Made by a program: the position numbers and the translations under genes | Notes under the pieces: model-generated | What the model was told of the DNA's origin: nothing | The model's input: only the letters and a program-made list of their open reading frames with translations | Databases searched by the model: none | NCBI GenBank assembly: GCA_002502295.1 | Contig: DANX01000050.1 | Coordinates: forward strand, 2,978 to 16,535 | Source of the DNA: Euryarchaeota archaeon UBA561 | GTDB taxonomy: Archaea > Thermoplasmatota > Poseidoniia > Poseidoniales > Poseidoniaceae | DNA length: 13,558 bases | Reading direction: 5' to 3' | In this document: positions 6,527-13,222 of the stretch, piece by piece | How positions within the stretch are numbered: the first letter of the stretch is position 1 | Layout of the letters: every line of letters starts with the position of its first letter

Positions 6527-7528
6527 TCAGGCGGGTTGAATCACAGGAACAGGGACCTCAGAGAGGATCTTTCGCACGATGTGCATGCCGGTTATTCCAC
6601 GGATTTTGGCTTCAGGCTTCATGTTAATTCGGTGGGAGATGATTTGCAGAGCGATGCCCTTGATGTCGTCAGGAATCACGTAATTGCGTCCAGCAATAGC
6701 CGCAGCGGCTCGGCCCGTCTTGAACAGCGCTTGGCTTGCACGCGGTGATGCGCCGTTGATGACACGGTGGTCTTCACGGGTTCGTTGGACGATTTCGATG
6801 ATGTAAGAAAGAATGGCAGGGTCGACATGCACCGTTTCCAATGCTTTTTGCATGGCAACGACCTTCTTGGGAGAGGTTACTTGTTCCACGACGTGGTCGT
6901 CCTGTCCTCGCAACTTTCGGCGAGCGAGGATGGCTTTCTCCTCCGCACGGTCTGGGTAGCCCATGCTCATCTTCATCAGGAAACGGTCCATTTGAGCTTC
7001 GGGAAGAGGGTAGGTTCCTTCCTGTTCAATTGGGTTCTGTGTTGCGATAACCACGAAGGGAGCAGGTAATTTGTGCGTAATTCCTTCGATGGTTACCTGC
7101 TTTTCTTCCATGGCTTCAAGCAGAGCTGCTTGTGTTTTGGGAGGTGCACGGTTAATCTCGTCGGCAAGAAGAACGTTGGAGAACAAAGGCCCAGCACGGA
7201 GTTTGAATTCCCCCGCCTTTTGGTCGTACATGTAGGTGCCCATGATGTCCGAAGGGAGCAGGTCGGGTGTGAATTGAACACGCTTAAACTTGCAACCGAG
7301 GGCTCGAGCAAAGGTGTTGGCGAGCAACGTCTTGGCCAAGCCAGGGAAGTCTTCCAGCAGCATGTTGCCGTTTGAAAGAATACCCACTGTTACACGGCGA
7401 AGGTTCTCGTTTTTTCCAATGATGACCTTGCTGACTTCGTTCATCAGACTGTTGGAAATGGCCGAAACGGTCGCAATCAAATCTTGGGTGCGGGCGCCAC
7501 CAGCGCCTCCTTGCATACTTGCTTCCAT
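6527..7528 (-). CDS. MoxR-family AAA+ ATPase
   Basis: A 333-residue AAA+ ATPase. Walker A is FPGLAKT (61-67, K66; Ala replaces the usual Gly, a known MoxR variant). Walker B is VLLADEIN with D123/E124. Sensor 1 is VIATQNPIEQEGTYPLPEAQ (N165), the arginine finger region is DRF (R182), and the C-terminal lid has a GASPRASQAL sensor-2 arginine at about R263. The family usually acts as a chaperone-like ATPase that helps mature or activate metal-containing or membrane protein complexes, often with von Willebrand A partners. The start is ATG 7528, because AGGTG (7534-7538) lies 5 bases before it and a TATA-like box sits at 7565-7574. An upstream ATG at 7564 overlaps that box. No DUF58 or vWA gene follows; a ParA gene does, 70 bases on. 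Confidence 0.95.
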   Translation of the reverse strand: MEASMQGGAGGARTQDLIATVSAISNSLMNEVSKVIIGKNENLRRVTVGILSNGNMLLEDFPGLAKTLLANTFARALGCKFKRVQFTPDLLPSDIMGTYMYDQKAGEFKLRAGPLFSNVLLADEINRAPPKTQAALLEAMEEKQVTIEGITHKLPAPFVVIATQNPIEQEGTYPLPEAQMDRFLMKMSMGYPDRAEEKAILARRKLRGQDDHVVEQVTSPKKVVAMQKALETVHVDPAILSYIIEIVQRTREDHRVINGASPRASQALFKTGRAAAAIAGRNYVIPDDIKGIALQIISHRINMKPEAKIRGITGMHIVRKILSEVPVPVIQPA

Positions 7529-7564
7529 GAAAACACCTTGTTGGTAAGAAGGAATACTGCTCAT

Positions 7565-7574
7565 ATCTTATTTG
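7565..7574 (-). promoter_or_regulatory. Candidate TATA box for the MoxR gene
   Basis: The minus strand reads CAAATAAGAT, an AT-rich archaeal TATA-like box. Initiation about 25 bases downstream (near 7545) would leave a short leader carrying AGGTG (7534-7538) before ATG 7528. This spacing is the main reason for choosing the shorter MoxR start. Confidence 0.35.
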
Positions 7575-7595
7575 AATGTGTGCGCTTTCTCTGGT

Positions 7596-7600
7596 AAAAA
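7596..7600 (-). terminator. Candidate oligo-T terminator after aIF5B
   Basis: The minus strand has a T5 run (GCATTTTTACC) 30 bases past the aIF5B stop codon (7631-7633) and just before the TATA-like box of the MoxR gene. Archaeal RNA polymerase terminates on short U tracts, so this may close the translation operon. No strong hairpin precedes it. Confidence 0.3.
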
Positions 7601-7630
7601 TGCTCATCGATACTTCAGCAAACCTGAGCC

Positions 7631-9559
7631 TTAACGGCCCCAGAAATGATTGTCTTTACGGTGAAGAGAAACAATTTGCTCCAAGATTTCTTCTTCGATT
7701 GGTGTCAAATCCACCTTCTTCAGGCGCTTGACATGGCGCTCGGGAACGTCCACATAGAATTCGTCAAGTTCCTCAATGTGGCGACCAACGGTTGGACCTT
7801 GAACCGCTACAGCCACCTCGTCCCCTTGCATGGCTTCTTTTACATCTTCACTTGCCCGTGTTCTGAGGCTCTTGACCTGACCCACCGAAGTGCCATCAAG
7901 TTTCATCAAACGCTGTCCAACATGAATTCGCCCGCCAAGCACGCGCATGCCAACTATCGCTGGACCCTTGGCGCGGAAGGTATGGTCCTTCAGGAAAAGC
8001 ACCTTTCCCGGATAAACAATCGATTCGCGTTGCTCTTCCTCAATCAATGCTTTTGTGGCATCCTGCCATTCTTCAAACGCATCCATGATGTGGTAAATGA
8101 TCGGTCCGGAAATGAATTTCACATCGCCATCTTCTGCCTCAAGTTGTTGAGCTACGTCGTTGGTGTTGGCTTTCGTGGAAAAACCCAATATCACTTTCTG
8201 AAGCGGGTCCGAAGCGGATTTTGCCATGAGGATGTCTTTCTTGTTGACCGATCCAACCGTGGCTTGTCGGACGGGAATGTTCCGTTGATGAAGTTCAAAC
8301 GCAAGGGCCTCAAGTCCACCGACCGTATCGGCCTTGATCACGACACCCGTGCGGTCTTCCTCAGCACCACGGCACGGTCCTGAAGCAGTGTGTGATGCAA
8401 AATCTTGACGAGCGAAAATCTCGTTGCATGAAGAGCACATCACGGGCATGGTGTCAAAAATCGCACGCCATTCCTCGCGTATGGCTTCTTCGGCCGTTTC
8501 AATCTCGTCCGCTGTGTTGGCGAGATGGAGGGTGGTTCCGGCGATGGTCGCCTCTAATTTTGGAGCAACAATTTTCACACCGCAAGCCGCTTCGACGGTA
8601 TCAAAATTGACCCAACGCTTCCCAGCATCACGCATCTCAGCCATACCCTGAGGCCGTTTGAGGCCTTTGATGTGGGTCGTAAACGGCCCGTCTTGGCCTG
8701 CTAGCATAATCGTATCACCAACGCTTAATTCTCCTCTGTAGAGGATGATATCCAAGGTTTTCCCCATGCCAACCTCATCCCTCATTTCCAGTACCGTACC
8801 CAATGCGGAACCCAAGGTATCGGTTAGGCGGTCCTCAAGGAAACGCTCAGCAAGCCCAACGGTGACGGCCAACAAATCTTGGAGTCCTTCACCTTCCTTG
8901 GCCGACATGGGTACGAGGGCTACATTTTGACGGAAATCGCGAATTTTGTCGTATCGCTCAAGATTGAATCCATGTTCAGAAAATTGACCAACGGTTTTCC
9001 AATATCGGTCCTCAAACAACGCCTGAACATCTTCTCGCTGGGCTTGGAACGACTCAATGAATGAACGACCCTGTTCACACCGCCAACCGTGAAGACGGTC
9101 GACTTTGTTGCCTGCGATGACGAAAGGCGTACGGGTCTCCTTGAGAATGTTTAGAGATTCAATCGTTTGGGGTTGGAGGCCTTCCATGATGTCTACAACC
9201 AGGACGGCGATGTCCGCCACCGAACCCCCGCGATTTCGCAGTGAAGCGAAGGAGTGGTGCCCTGGTGTATCAATGAATAACAATCCGGGGGATTTGAAAT
9301 TCTTGCCCCCAAGCATGGCCGCACAGGTTTCGTTCAGGACATCCGCCGGAACCTCTGTCGCTCCAATGTGCTGAGTGATGCCGCCTGCTTCACGGTCCAT
9401 GACGCTGGCTTGACGTTGGCTTCCGATGGAACGGACCATGTCGAGCAAGCTTGTCTTCCCGTGGTCGACGTGGCCAAGCACTGAGACAATCGGTTGACGG
9501 TTGTGGCCGCGCGGCAGCGCTGGCGCCTCATCCGCATCAGCTGCCTCGTCAACGGTCAT
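7631..9559 (-). CDS. infB: Archaeal translation initiation factor IF-2 (aIF5B)
   Basis: A 642-residue GTPase promoting initiator tRNA placement and ribosomal subunit joining. G-domain motifs are GHVDHGKT (G1, about 29-36), GGITQHIGA (G2), DTPGHHSF (G3, from 97), NKVD (G4, 151-154) and SAK (G5, from 219). A beta-barrel domain II (about 245-345), domain III beginning VVIKADTVGGLEAL (about 406) and domain IV (RVLGGRIHVGQRLM) follow in the usual archaeal/eukaryal order, without the long bacterial N-terminus and without an intein. The start is ATG 9559, because GGTGG lies 7 bases before it; TTG at 9565 would have almost no spacing. Oddly, a Cys/His cluster, CSSC-(11)-H-(5)-C (C375, C378, H390, C396), is inserted between domains II and III and looks like a small zinc finger. 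The gene is last in the L7Ae-S28e-L24e-ndk operon, 34 bases after ndk. Confidence 0.97.
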   Translation of the reverse strand: MTVDEAADADEAPALPRGHNRQPIVSVLGHVDHGKTSLLDMVRSIGSQRQASVMDREAGGITQHIGATEVPADVLNETCAAMLGGKNFKSPGLLFIDTPGHHSFASLRNRGGSVADIAVLVVDIMEGLQPQTIESLNILKETRTPFVIAGNKVDRLHGWRCEQGRSFIESFQAQREDVQALFEDRYWKTVGQFSEHGFNLERYDKIRDFRQNVALVPMSAKEGEGLQDLLAVTVGLAERFLEDRLTDTLGSALGTVLEMRDEVGMGKTLDIILYRGELSVGDTIMLAGQDGPFTTHIKGLKRPQGMAEMRDAGKRWVNFDTVEAACGVKIVAPKLEATIAGTTLHLANTADEIETAEEAIREEWRAIFDTMPVMCSSCNEIFARQDFASHTASGPCRGAEEDRTGVVIKADTVGGLEALAFELHQRNIPVRQATVGSVNKKDILMAKSASDPLQKVILGFSTKANTNDVAQQLEAEDGDVKFISGPIIYHIMDAFEEWQDATKALIEEEQRESIVYPGKVLFLKDHTFRAKGPAIVGMRVLGGRIHVGQRLMKLDGTSVGQVKSLRTRASEDVKEAMQGDEVAVAVQGPTVGRHIEELDEFYVDVPERHVKRLKKVDLTPIEEEILEQIVSLHRKDNHFWGR

Positions 9560-9593
9560 GCTCAACCCACCGGAATGAGGGTGTTATGAGGGT

Positions 9594-10040
9594 TCACTCG
9601 TAAACCCAAGCGCCCATCGTGTTTTCCCAGGACATCAAGCCCTCTGGGAACCACAGACCCAACTCGAACTCAGCTGTTTCGGGTGCGTCAGAACCATGAA
9701 TCATGTTGTAGCCCATGTCCATTCCAAAATCGCCACGGATGGTACCAGGGTCAGCGTTTCGACCGTTGGTAGCACCAATGAGCTTGCGGGCCACGCCGAT
9801 GGCTTCGACACCTTCCCAAGCCATGCAGACCACGGGTCCTGAGGTGACGAATTTGATGAGACCGGGGAAGAAGGGTCGCTCTTTGTGAACATCGTAATGA
9901 GCACGGGCAATTTCTTCGGTTGGAACCATCGCTTTCAAGCCGACCAATTTGAGTCCTTTTCGCTCAAAACGGCCGATAATTTCGCTGATTAGTCCTCGTT
10001 GTACGCCATCGGGCTTGATCATAACATAGGTGGTTTCCAT
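9594..10040 (-). CDS. ndk: Nucleoside diphosphate kinase
   Basis: A 148-residue enzyme that transfers the gamma-phosphate from ATP to nucleoside diphosphates through a phosphohistidine. It begins METTYVMIKPDGVQRGL, the standard N-terminus of the family, and has the active-site block NMIHGSD with the catalytic histidine at H115. The full-length core, including GATNGRNADPGTIRGDFG (the nucleotide-binding Kpn loop region), is intact. ATG 10040 is preferred over ATG 10052, because GGTGA (10046-10050) lies 5 bases upstream and the resulting N-terminus matches the family. It sits between L24e (72 bases upstream) and aIF5B, the common archaeal arrangement linking nucleotide supply and translation genes. 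Confidence 0.97.
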   Translation of the reverse strand: METTYVMIKPDGVQRGLISEIIGRFERKGLKLVGLKAMVPTEEIARAHYDVHKERPFFPGLIKFVTSGPVVCMAWEGVEAIGVARKLIGATNGRNADPGTIRGDFGMDMGYNMIHGSDAPETAEFELGLWFPEGLMSWENTMGAWVYE

Positions 10041-10112
10041 GGTGTTCACCATGCCGACCCAAATCGGTCCTGTTTATGGGCGTTGCTGTGAGGCTGGGCG
10101 CTGGCCAAAAGC

Positions 10113-10304
10113 TCACTGAATGCCGCCTTTGACGTAGTGGCGAGTCCACTTGACACGTCGAGCGTTGCGCTTCAGTTGGAGTTGATTCTTCCGAGCTTTG
10201 CTGCTCTTGAACCAGAGAACACTGCCGTCTTTGCGGACAAACATCATGCCCGTGCCGGGTTCAATTTCTTCGCCTGTAAAGTTGCAAATTCGTCGTTCTG
10301 GCAT
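10113..10304 (-). CDS. rpl24e: Large-subunit ribosomal protein L24e, zinc ligands lost
   Basis: A 63-residue protein with the conserved L24e core EEIEPGTGMMFVRKDGSVLWF and the C-terminal RRVKWTRHYVKG. Archaeal L24e normally has a treble-clef-like zinc site made by CxxC and CSSKC. Here only the first cysteine remains (C7), and the other three positions are T10, K33 and A37, so zinc binding is probably gone. Its opening CNFTG resembles the eukaryotic CSFSG form. The start is the ATG at 10304, 6 bases after the S28e stop, with GGTGA inside the overlap region giving coupled translation. Loss of the site is visible directly in the sequence; its structural consequence is inferred. Confidence 0.95.
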   Translation of the reverse strand: MPERRICNFTGEEIEPGTGMMFVRKDGSVLWFKSSKARKNQLQLKRNARRVKWTRHYVKGGIQ

Positions 10305-10310
10305 GTGGCA

Positions 10311-10535
10311 TCACCGTGCATTGAGTTTACGAGCTTCACGGCCCGTGTCCTTGAGCATCAGAATATCGCCGACACGAATTGGCCCAACGACGTTCCGACT
10401 GATGATGCGACCAACGTCCCGTGGATTGGGAGCGTCATTAACTCGCACCTTGACTTGAGTGGCTTCCCCGGTCATTCCGGTTCGTCCCACGATTTCGACC
10501 ACTTCTGCGGGCCATCCACCAAGTTCTTCACTCAT
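10311..10535 (-). CDS. rps28e: Small-subunit ribosomal protein S28e
   Basis: A 74-residue protein with the S28e signature PAEVVEIVGRTGMTGEATQVKVRV and RNVVGPIRVGDILMLKDTGREAR, an OB-fold ribosomal protein of archaea and eukaryotes. The start is ATG 10535 (MSEELGGWPAEV), which matches the family length. The frame extends upstream through ATG 10544 and TTG 10562, the latter overlapping the L7Ae stop, but those give an unusually long N-terminus. It sits 23 bases after L7Ae and 6 bases before L24e, as expected for this operon. Confidence 0.95.
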   Translation of the reverse strand: MSEELGGWPAEVVEIVGRTGMTGEATQVKVRVNDAPNPRDVGRIISRNVVGPIRVGDILMLKDTGREARKLNAR

Positions 10536-10558
10536 GTTGATCATCTCGTAATGTCGAC

Positions 10559-10933
10559 TCAATCGTTCATGAGGAGTTTGATTTCCTCAACGACTTCGTG
10601 GAACTTTTCTTGGGCGCCTTTGGTGATTTCCATCACGGCAACGGAGGCTGCAGAGGTGTCTTTTGGCATGTTGATGGCCTTAGCGAGGAATTCCTGGCTC
10701 GGCACGTATCCGAAGGGGATGCCTTTCTCTTTGCAAATCAATGGAATGTGAGCAAGCAACTCGGGGGGGTTCACGTCCTCGGCGAGGATGATGAATTGGG
10801 CCGTACCGCGCTCGGCGGATTTGGTGACTTCGTTGCTTCCTTTCTTGACACGACCGTTTTTGTTCAGGTCGATCATGTCGTAAATTTTGTTTGCTAGGTC
10901 TTCTGGGGTTTCAAATTGCACATGTACACTCAT
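10559..10933 (-). CDS. rpl7ae: Ribosomal protein L7Ae (kink-turn binding)
   Basis: A 124-residue protein that binds kink-turns in 23S rRNA and, in archaea, in box C/D and H/ACA guide RNPs and RNase P. The RNA-binding motif GSNEVTKSAERGTAQFIIL and the downstream AEDVNPPELLAHIPLICKEKGIPFGYVPS are standard. The start is ATG 10933 (MSVHVQFETPEDLA), preceded by AAGGAG about 8 bases upstream; an in-frame upstream start at 10996 would place the TATA box inside the gene. It is the first gene of the operon running through S28e, L24e, ndk and aIF5B, with a TATA-like box at 10984-10991. Confidence 0.97.
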   Translation of the reverse strand: MSVHVQFETPEDLANKIYDMIDLNKNGRVKKGSNEVTKSAERGTAQFIILAEDVNPPELLAHIPLICKEKGIPFGYVPSQEFLAKAINMPKDTSAASVAVMEITKGAQEKFHEVVEEIKLLMND

Positions 10934-10983
10934 TGGAATCTCTCCTTCCTCATGATAGGGGCATCCCTCCGCACGACCTCGCG

Positions 10984-10991
10984 GATATAAA
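10984..10991 (-). promoter_or_regulatory. Candidate TATA box of the L7Ae operon
   Basis: The minus strand reads TTTATATC, close to the archaeal TATA consensus, about 50 bases before the L7Ae ATG. Initiation about 25 bases downstream (near 10960) would give a leader of roughly 27 bases that includes the AAGGAG site. It lies in the 126-base gap after prs, so the translation operon probably has its own promoter. Confidence 0.5.
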
Positions 10992-11059
10992 CACAACGGA
11001 ACACGTATCGGTCCTCAAATTGAATGGATTTGTTTCAAATGGAGAGCAGTCGTTCGTTT

Positions 11060-12007
11060 TTACGCATCGAGGCCAAGTTCGCCCATCACCTGGTTGACGC
11101 CTCGGGCGAGCGCCGGACCACCGGATATGAGGTCCCTGGCGTTTGGGAGCGAGCCGGTTGCATGAACACCATCCACGTAGCGAAGCAACCGGGCGATGGC
11201 CCCGCCGGTGAACAGACCGTGGCTGCAAGCTGCGTGAACTTGGACAGCTCCTTGGCTCCTGAGCGCTTCGGCAGCTCTGCAAATGGTCCCGCCCGTAGCG
11301 ATCATGTCGTCGACGATGGCGACCGATTTTCCAGCAACGTCCAAGTCTTTTGCCTTGTGAACAATGGTGTGAGCGTCGATTCGGGTTTTCTCGAGGTAGG
11401 AGAATTCGCAGCCGATTTGTTGAGCAACGCTTGAGGCTCGATCAATCGCTCCCTTGTCCGGAGAGAGAATGAAATCCGGGCTGACGGTTTGTTTGAGGTG
11501 GACTGCCAGTTCAGGCATGGCCGTGGTAAAGGCGACGGGAACGGACAACTGGCTCAACACAGCGGGGGCGTGAAGGTCAAGCAAGACCATTCCGTCACAG
11601 CGGGTCGCCAACATTTCAGCGATGGCGCGGGCAGAAATGGACTCACCAGGCTTGAATCGCTTGTCCTGTCGGGAGTATCCGAAATACGGAATCGCCAAAA
11701 TGACACCTTTTCCGACGTCAGGGAGGGTCTGAGGACCAATTTCTCGTAAATTTTGCAAACGACCTTGACGAACGTCCTGCACGGCGTCCAACATCAACAA
11801 GGTTTCAACAATACCAGAGTCTGGAAAGGTGTTGGACACGACAACCACTGGCTCGTTTCGGAGCGCATCAATGGTTTCAGTGGGGATGCGAATGTAGCCT
11901 TCTGTGTCGGGGAAGCGCCTTGTCTCAAGTGGGTGGTGTTCCCAACCCAAGGAATTGGCGAGCTCGGCGGCCATGGTGGTTGCGTTGCTCCCCGATACGA
12001 CGACCAT
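11060..12007 (-). CDS. prs: Ribose-phosphate pyrophosphokinase (PRPP synthetase)
   Basis: A 315-residue enzyme that makes 5-phosphoribosyl 1-pyrophosphate from ribose 5-phosphate and ATP for purine, pyrimidine, histidine and NAD synthesis. Motifs in order: IPYFGYSRQDKRFKPGESIS (ATP/ribose-phosphate binding, about 106-125), DLHAP (144-148), SPDKGA (about 182-187), LEKTRID, and the PRPP loop VDDMIATGG (232-240). The DLHAPAVLS form is the archaeal rather than bacterial type. The start is ATG 12007, with GAGGGG (about 12013-12018) 5 bases before it. The gene follows tRNA-Ile by 71 bases on the same strand and precedes the L7Ae operon. Confidence 0.97.
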   Translation of the reverse strand: MVVVSGSNATTMAAELANSLGWEHHPLETRRFPDTEGYIRIPTETIDALRNEPVVVVSNTFPDSGIVETLLMLDAVQDVRQGRLQNLREIGPQTLPDVGKGVILAIPYFGYSRQDKRFKPGESISARAIAEMLATRCDGMVLLDLHAPAVLSQLSVPVAFTTAMPELAVHLKQTVSPDFILSPDKGAIDRASSVAQQIGCEFSYLEKTRIDAHTIVHKAKDLDVAGKSVAIVDDMIATGGTICRAAEALRSQGAVQVHAACSHGLFTGGAIARLLRYVDGVHATGSLPNARDLISGGPALARGVNQVMGELGLDA

Positions 12008-12078
12008 GCCATCCCCTCAAGCAGACCCAGTAGCAGGCCCTTCATGTTCTTTGCGAGACGCGTCAGGGAACGTAGAAG

Positions 12079-12152
12079 TGCGCGAGGCAGGACTTGAACC
12101 TGCGACCTCCCGGTTATCAGCCGGGTGCTCTAACCGACTAAGCCACCCGCGC
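12079..12152 (-). tRNA. tRNA-Ile (anticodon GAU)
   Basis: A 74-base cloverleaf on the minus strand. The acceptor is GCGCGGG with CTCGCGC (one G-U pair), the D arm is GCTT/GAGC, the anticodon stem is CCCGG/CCGGG around loop CTGATAA (anticodon GAT, reading isoleucine AUC/AUU), the T arm is GCAGG/CCTGC around TTCAAGT, and the discriminator is A at 12079. CCA is not encoded. No intron. Confidence 0.95.
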
Positions 12153-12178
12153 ATGGGTAAACCCGCCGACTTGAAGCC

Positions 12179-12196
12179 CCGTCATAAGCATGACGG
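12179..12196 (-). other. Perfect stem-loop between PRC-barrel gene and tRNA-Ile
   Basis: CCGTCAT (12179-12185), loop AAGC, ATGACGG (12190-12196): a 7-bp perfect hairpin 30 bases after the PRC-barrel stop and 26 bases before the tRNA. It could act as a 3' end or processing structure for the upstream transcript. Its minus-strand loop region CTTATGA also falls about where a tRNA TATA box would be expected. Confidence 0.35.
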
Positions 12197-12226
12197 CCTG
12201 CGAACGGCACCCTCTGAACGAAAGAT

Positions 12227-12811
12227 TCACTCTTCTTCCATGCTGTTGATCGTGATGTACGACGGCAACTGCATGACCTTCTCAAAGGTACGAGAAAGCA
12301 CCACTTCATCCAAACGCTCACGGGTTCGAGCCAAGGCGGTAATTGGAATGCGGATTTGTTCATCCACGCCAAATTCCATCTGCATGCGCATGCGTGTGGT
12401 GACGATGACGCCCTTGTACGTGCGCTTCACTCGGAAGAGGCCGGTAATGACGCCGATCTCCTCGCCTTGATTGTCCAAGACGGCTCTGTCAAGCATTTCA
12501 TCCGGAGCGTAAAGCTTCTCATCAATTCGAACCGTGTTTCGCCACCGGCGTTGCAATTCTCGCATTGATTTCGATAGCTTGACTGTTCCATCGCCACGGA
12601 TGCTGTGCACCAATTCTTTGGGCAACGGCGCCAATTCCGCTGGTTTCCTCATGTATTCGTCAGCAACGTCGGGGGCCACTTGAATCCGCATGGACTTCAC
12701 ACGGGCCTCGTTTGGGTGGTGCCGTTCACCCACAATCGTTCCTACTTTGGTATCGTTGACATAAACATCCCGTTGGATTAACTCCTGAATGTCGTAATCT
12801 GTGTTTTTCAT
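12227..12811 (-). CDS. PRC-barrel domain protein (two tandem copies)
   Basis: A 194-residue protein with two PRC-barrel-like units. The first (about 15-80) runs from DVYVNDTKVGTIVGER to ELVHSIRGDGTVKL. The second (about 108-172) runs from AVLDNQGEEIGVITG through RIPITALARTRERLDEVVLS. The pattern of 'strand - GxxIG - strand - IPxxxV' is typical of PRC-barrels, small beta-barrel domains found in RimM and in many archaeal adaptor proteins of uncertain role. There is no signal peptide or membrane helix. The start is ATG 12811, with AGGAG (12821-12825) 9 bases upstream and a TATA-like box at 12868-12877. It is the first minus-strand gene after the divergent intergenic region. Confidence 0.8.
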   Translation of the reverse strand: MKNTDYDIQELIQRDVYVNDTKVGTIVGERHHPNEARVKSMRIQVAPDVADEYMRKPAELAPLPKELVHSIRGDGTVKLSKSMRELQRRWRNTVRIDEKLYAPDEMLDRAVLDNQGEEIGVITGLFRVKRTYKGVIVTTRMRMQMEFGVDEQIRIPITALARTRERLDEVVLSRTFEKVMQLPSYITINSMEEE

Positions 12812-12867
12812 TTCCCATCTCTCCTGCCGATTTTTGTTCGGCTTACCCCAATGTCCACCTCGGCACC

Positions 12868-12877
12868 TAATATAATC
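12868..12877 (-). promoter_or_regulatory. Candidate TATA box for the PRC-barrel gene
   Basis: The minus strand reads GATTATATTA, about 57 bases before ATG 12811. Initiation about 25 bases downstream would leave a leader of roughly 35 bases including AGGAG (12821-12825). A second AT-rich candidate lies at about 12885-12896, so the exact box is uncertain. Confidence 0.35.
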
Positions 12878-13035
12878 TTCGTAGGATAAAATATCATTTC
12901 CAATTGTATTTGACGCATAATTTTAGATTCAACCAATTGAAATATAGAAAATTATTTGATTTTGAATGTCGCATAACGCGCAAATATGCAATAGGAATAT
13001 GCATGTAATAGAAATTGAAATCGAACGTACACCCA

Positions 13036-13080
13036 ATTGGTTTCACCAATCTGGCTTGTTCGAAGCATACTCGGGCTTCG
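13036..13080. ncRNA. Two adjacent hairpins in a GC-normal patch, possible small RNA
   Basis: Hairpin 1 is ATTGGT (13036-13041), loop TTC, ACCAAT (13045-13050). Hairpin 2 is CGAAGC (13061-13066), 8-base loop, GCTTCG (13075-13080). They lie in the only 50% GC patch of an otherwise AT-rich intergenic region. This is suggestive, but no RNA family is recognised. Confidence 0.2.
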
Positions 13081-13222
13081 TTCGCCTCGATTTCATGATT
13101 AAAATTACAATAAATCAATTGAATTTTGAATAATATTGATGGTTTTCTCTGTCTTTCTATCGTGAAATCAGAGGTGGTCGCTGACCGGGAGCGTTGATGA
13201 ATTAGACCCACCTCGTCTGAGC

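Larger units (their letters stand above)
12812..13222. other. AT-rich divergent intergenic region
   Basis: About 410 bases between divergent genes with no convincing coding sequence. Three lines I counted are 22% (12901-12960), 32% (12961-13020) and 22% GC (13081-13140), against 50% for 13021-13080. It contains four CAATTG sites (12901, 12934, 13034, 13116), a repeated GNCGCATAA (about 12912 and 12968), two ATATGCA copies and several TATA-like stretches. It presumably holds the promoters of both flanking genes. I see no archaeal origin recognition box. Confidence 0.6.

Noticed and set aside
7646..8383. 245-codon + strand frame opposite aIF5B
   Set aside because: Fully antisense to a highly conserved translation factor, with a Cys/His/Phe-rich shadow composition.
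12894..13211. 105-codon minus-strand frame in the AT-rich spacer
   Set aside because: Its Asn/Phe/Tyr/Lys-rich product follows from AT-rich DNA, it has no motif or ribosome binding site, and it covers the likely promoter of the 13223 gene.
12812..13222. Replication origin in the AT-rich spacer
   Set aside because: No origin recognition box and no cdc6/orc1 gene nearby; AT-richness between divergent genes is expected for promoters.
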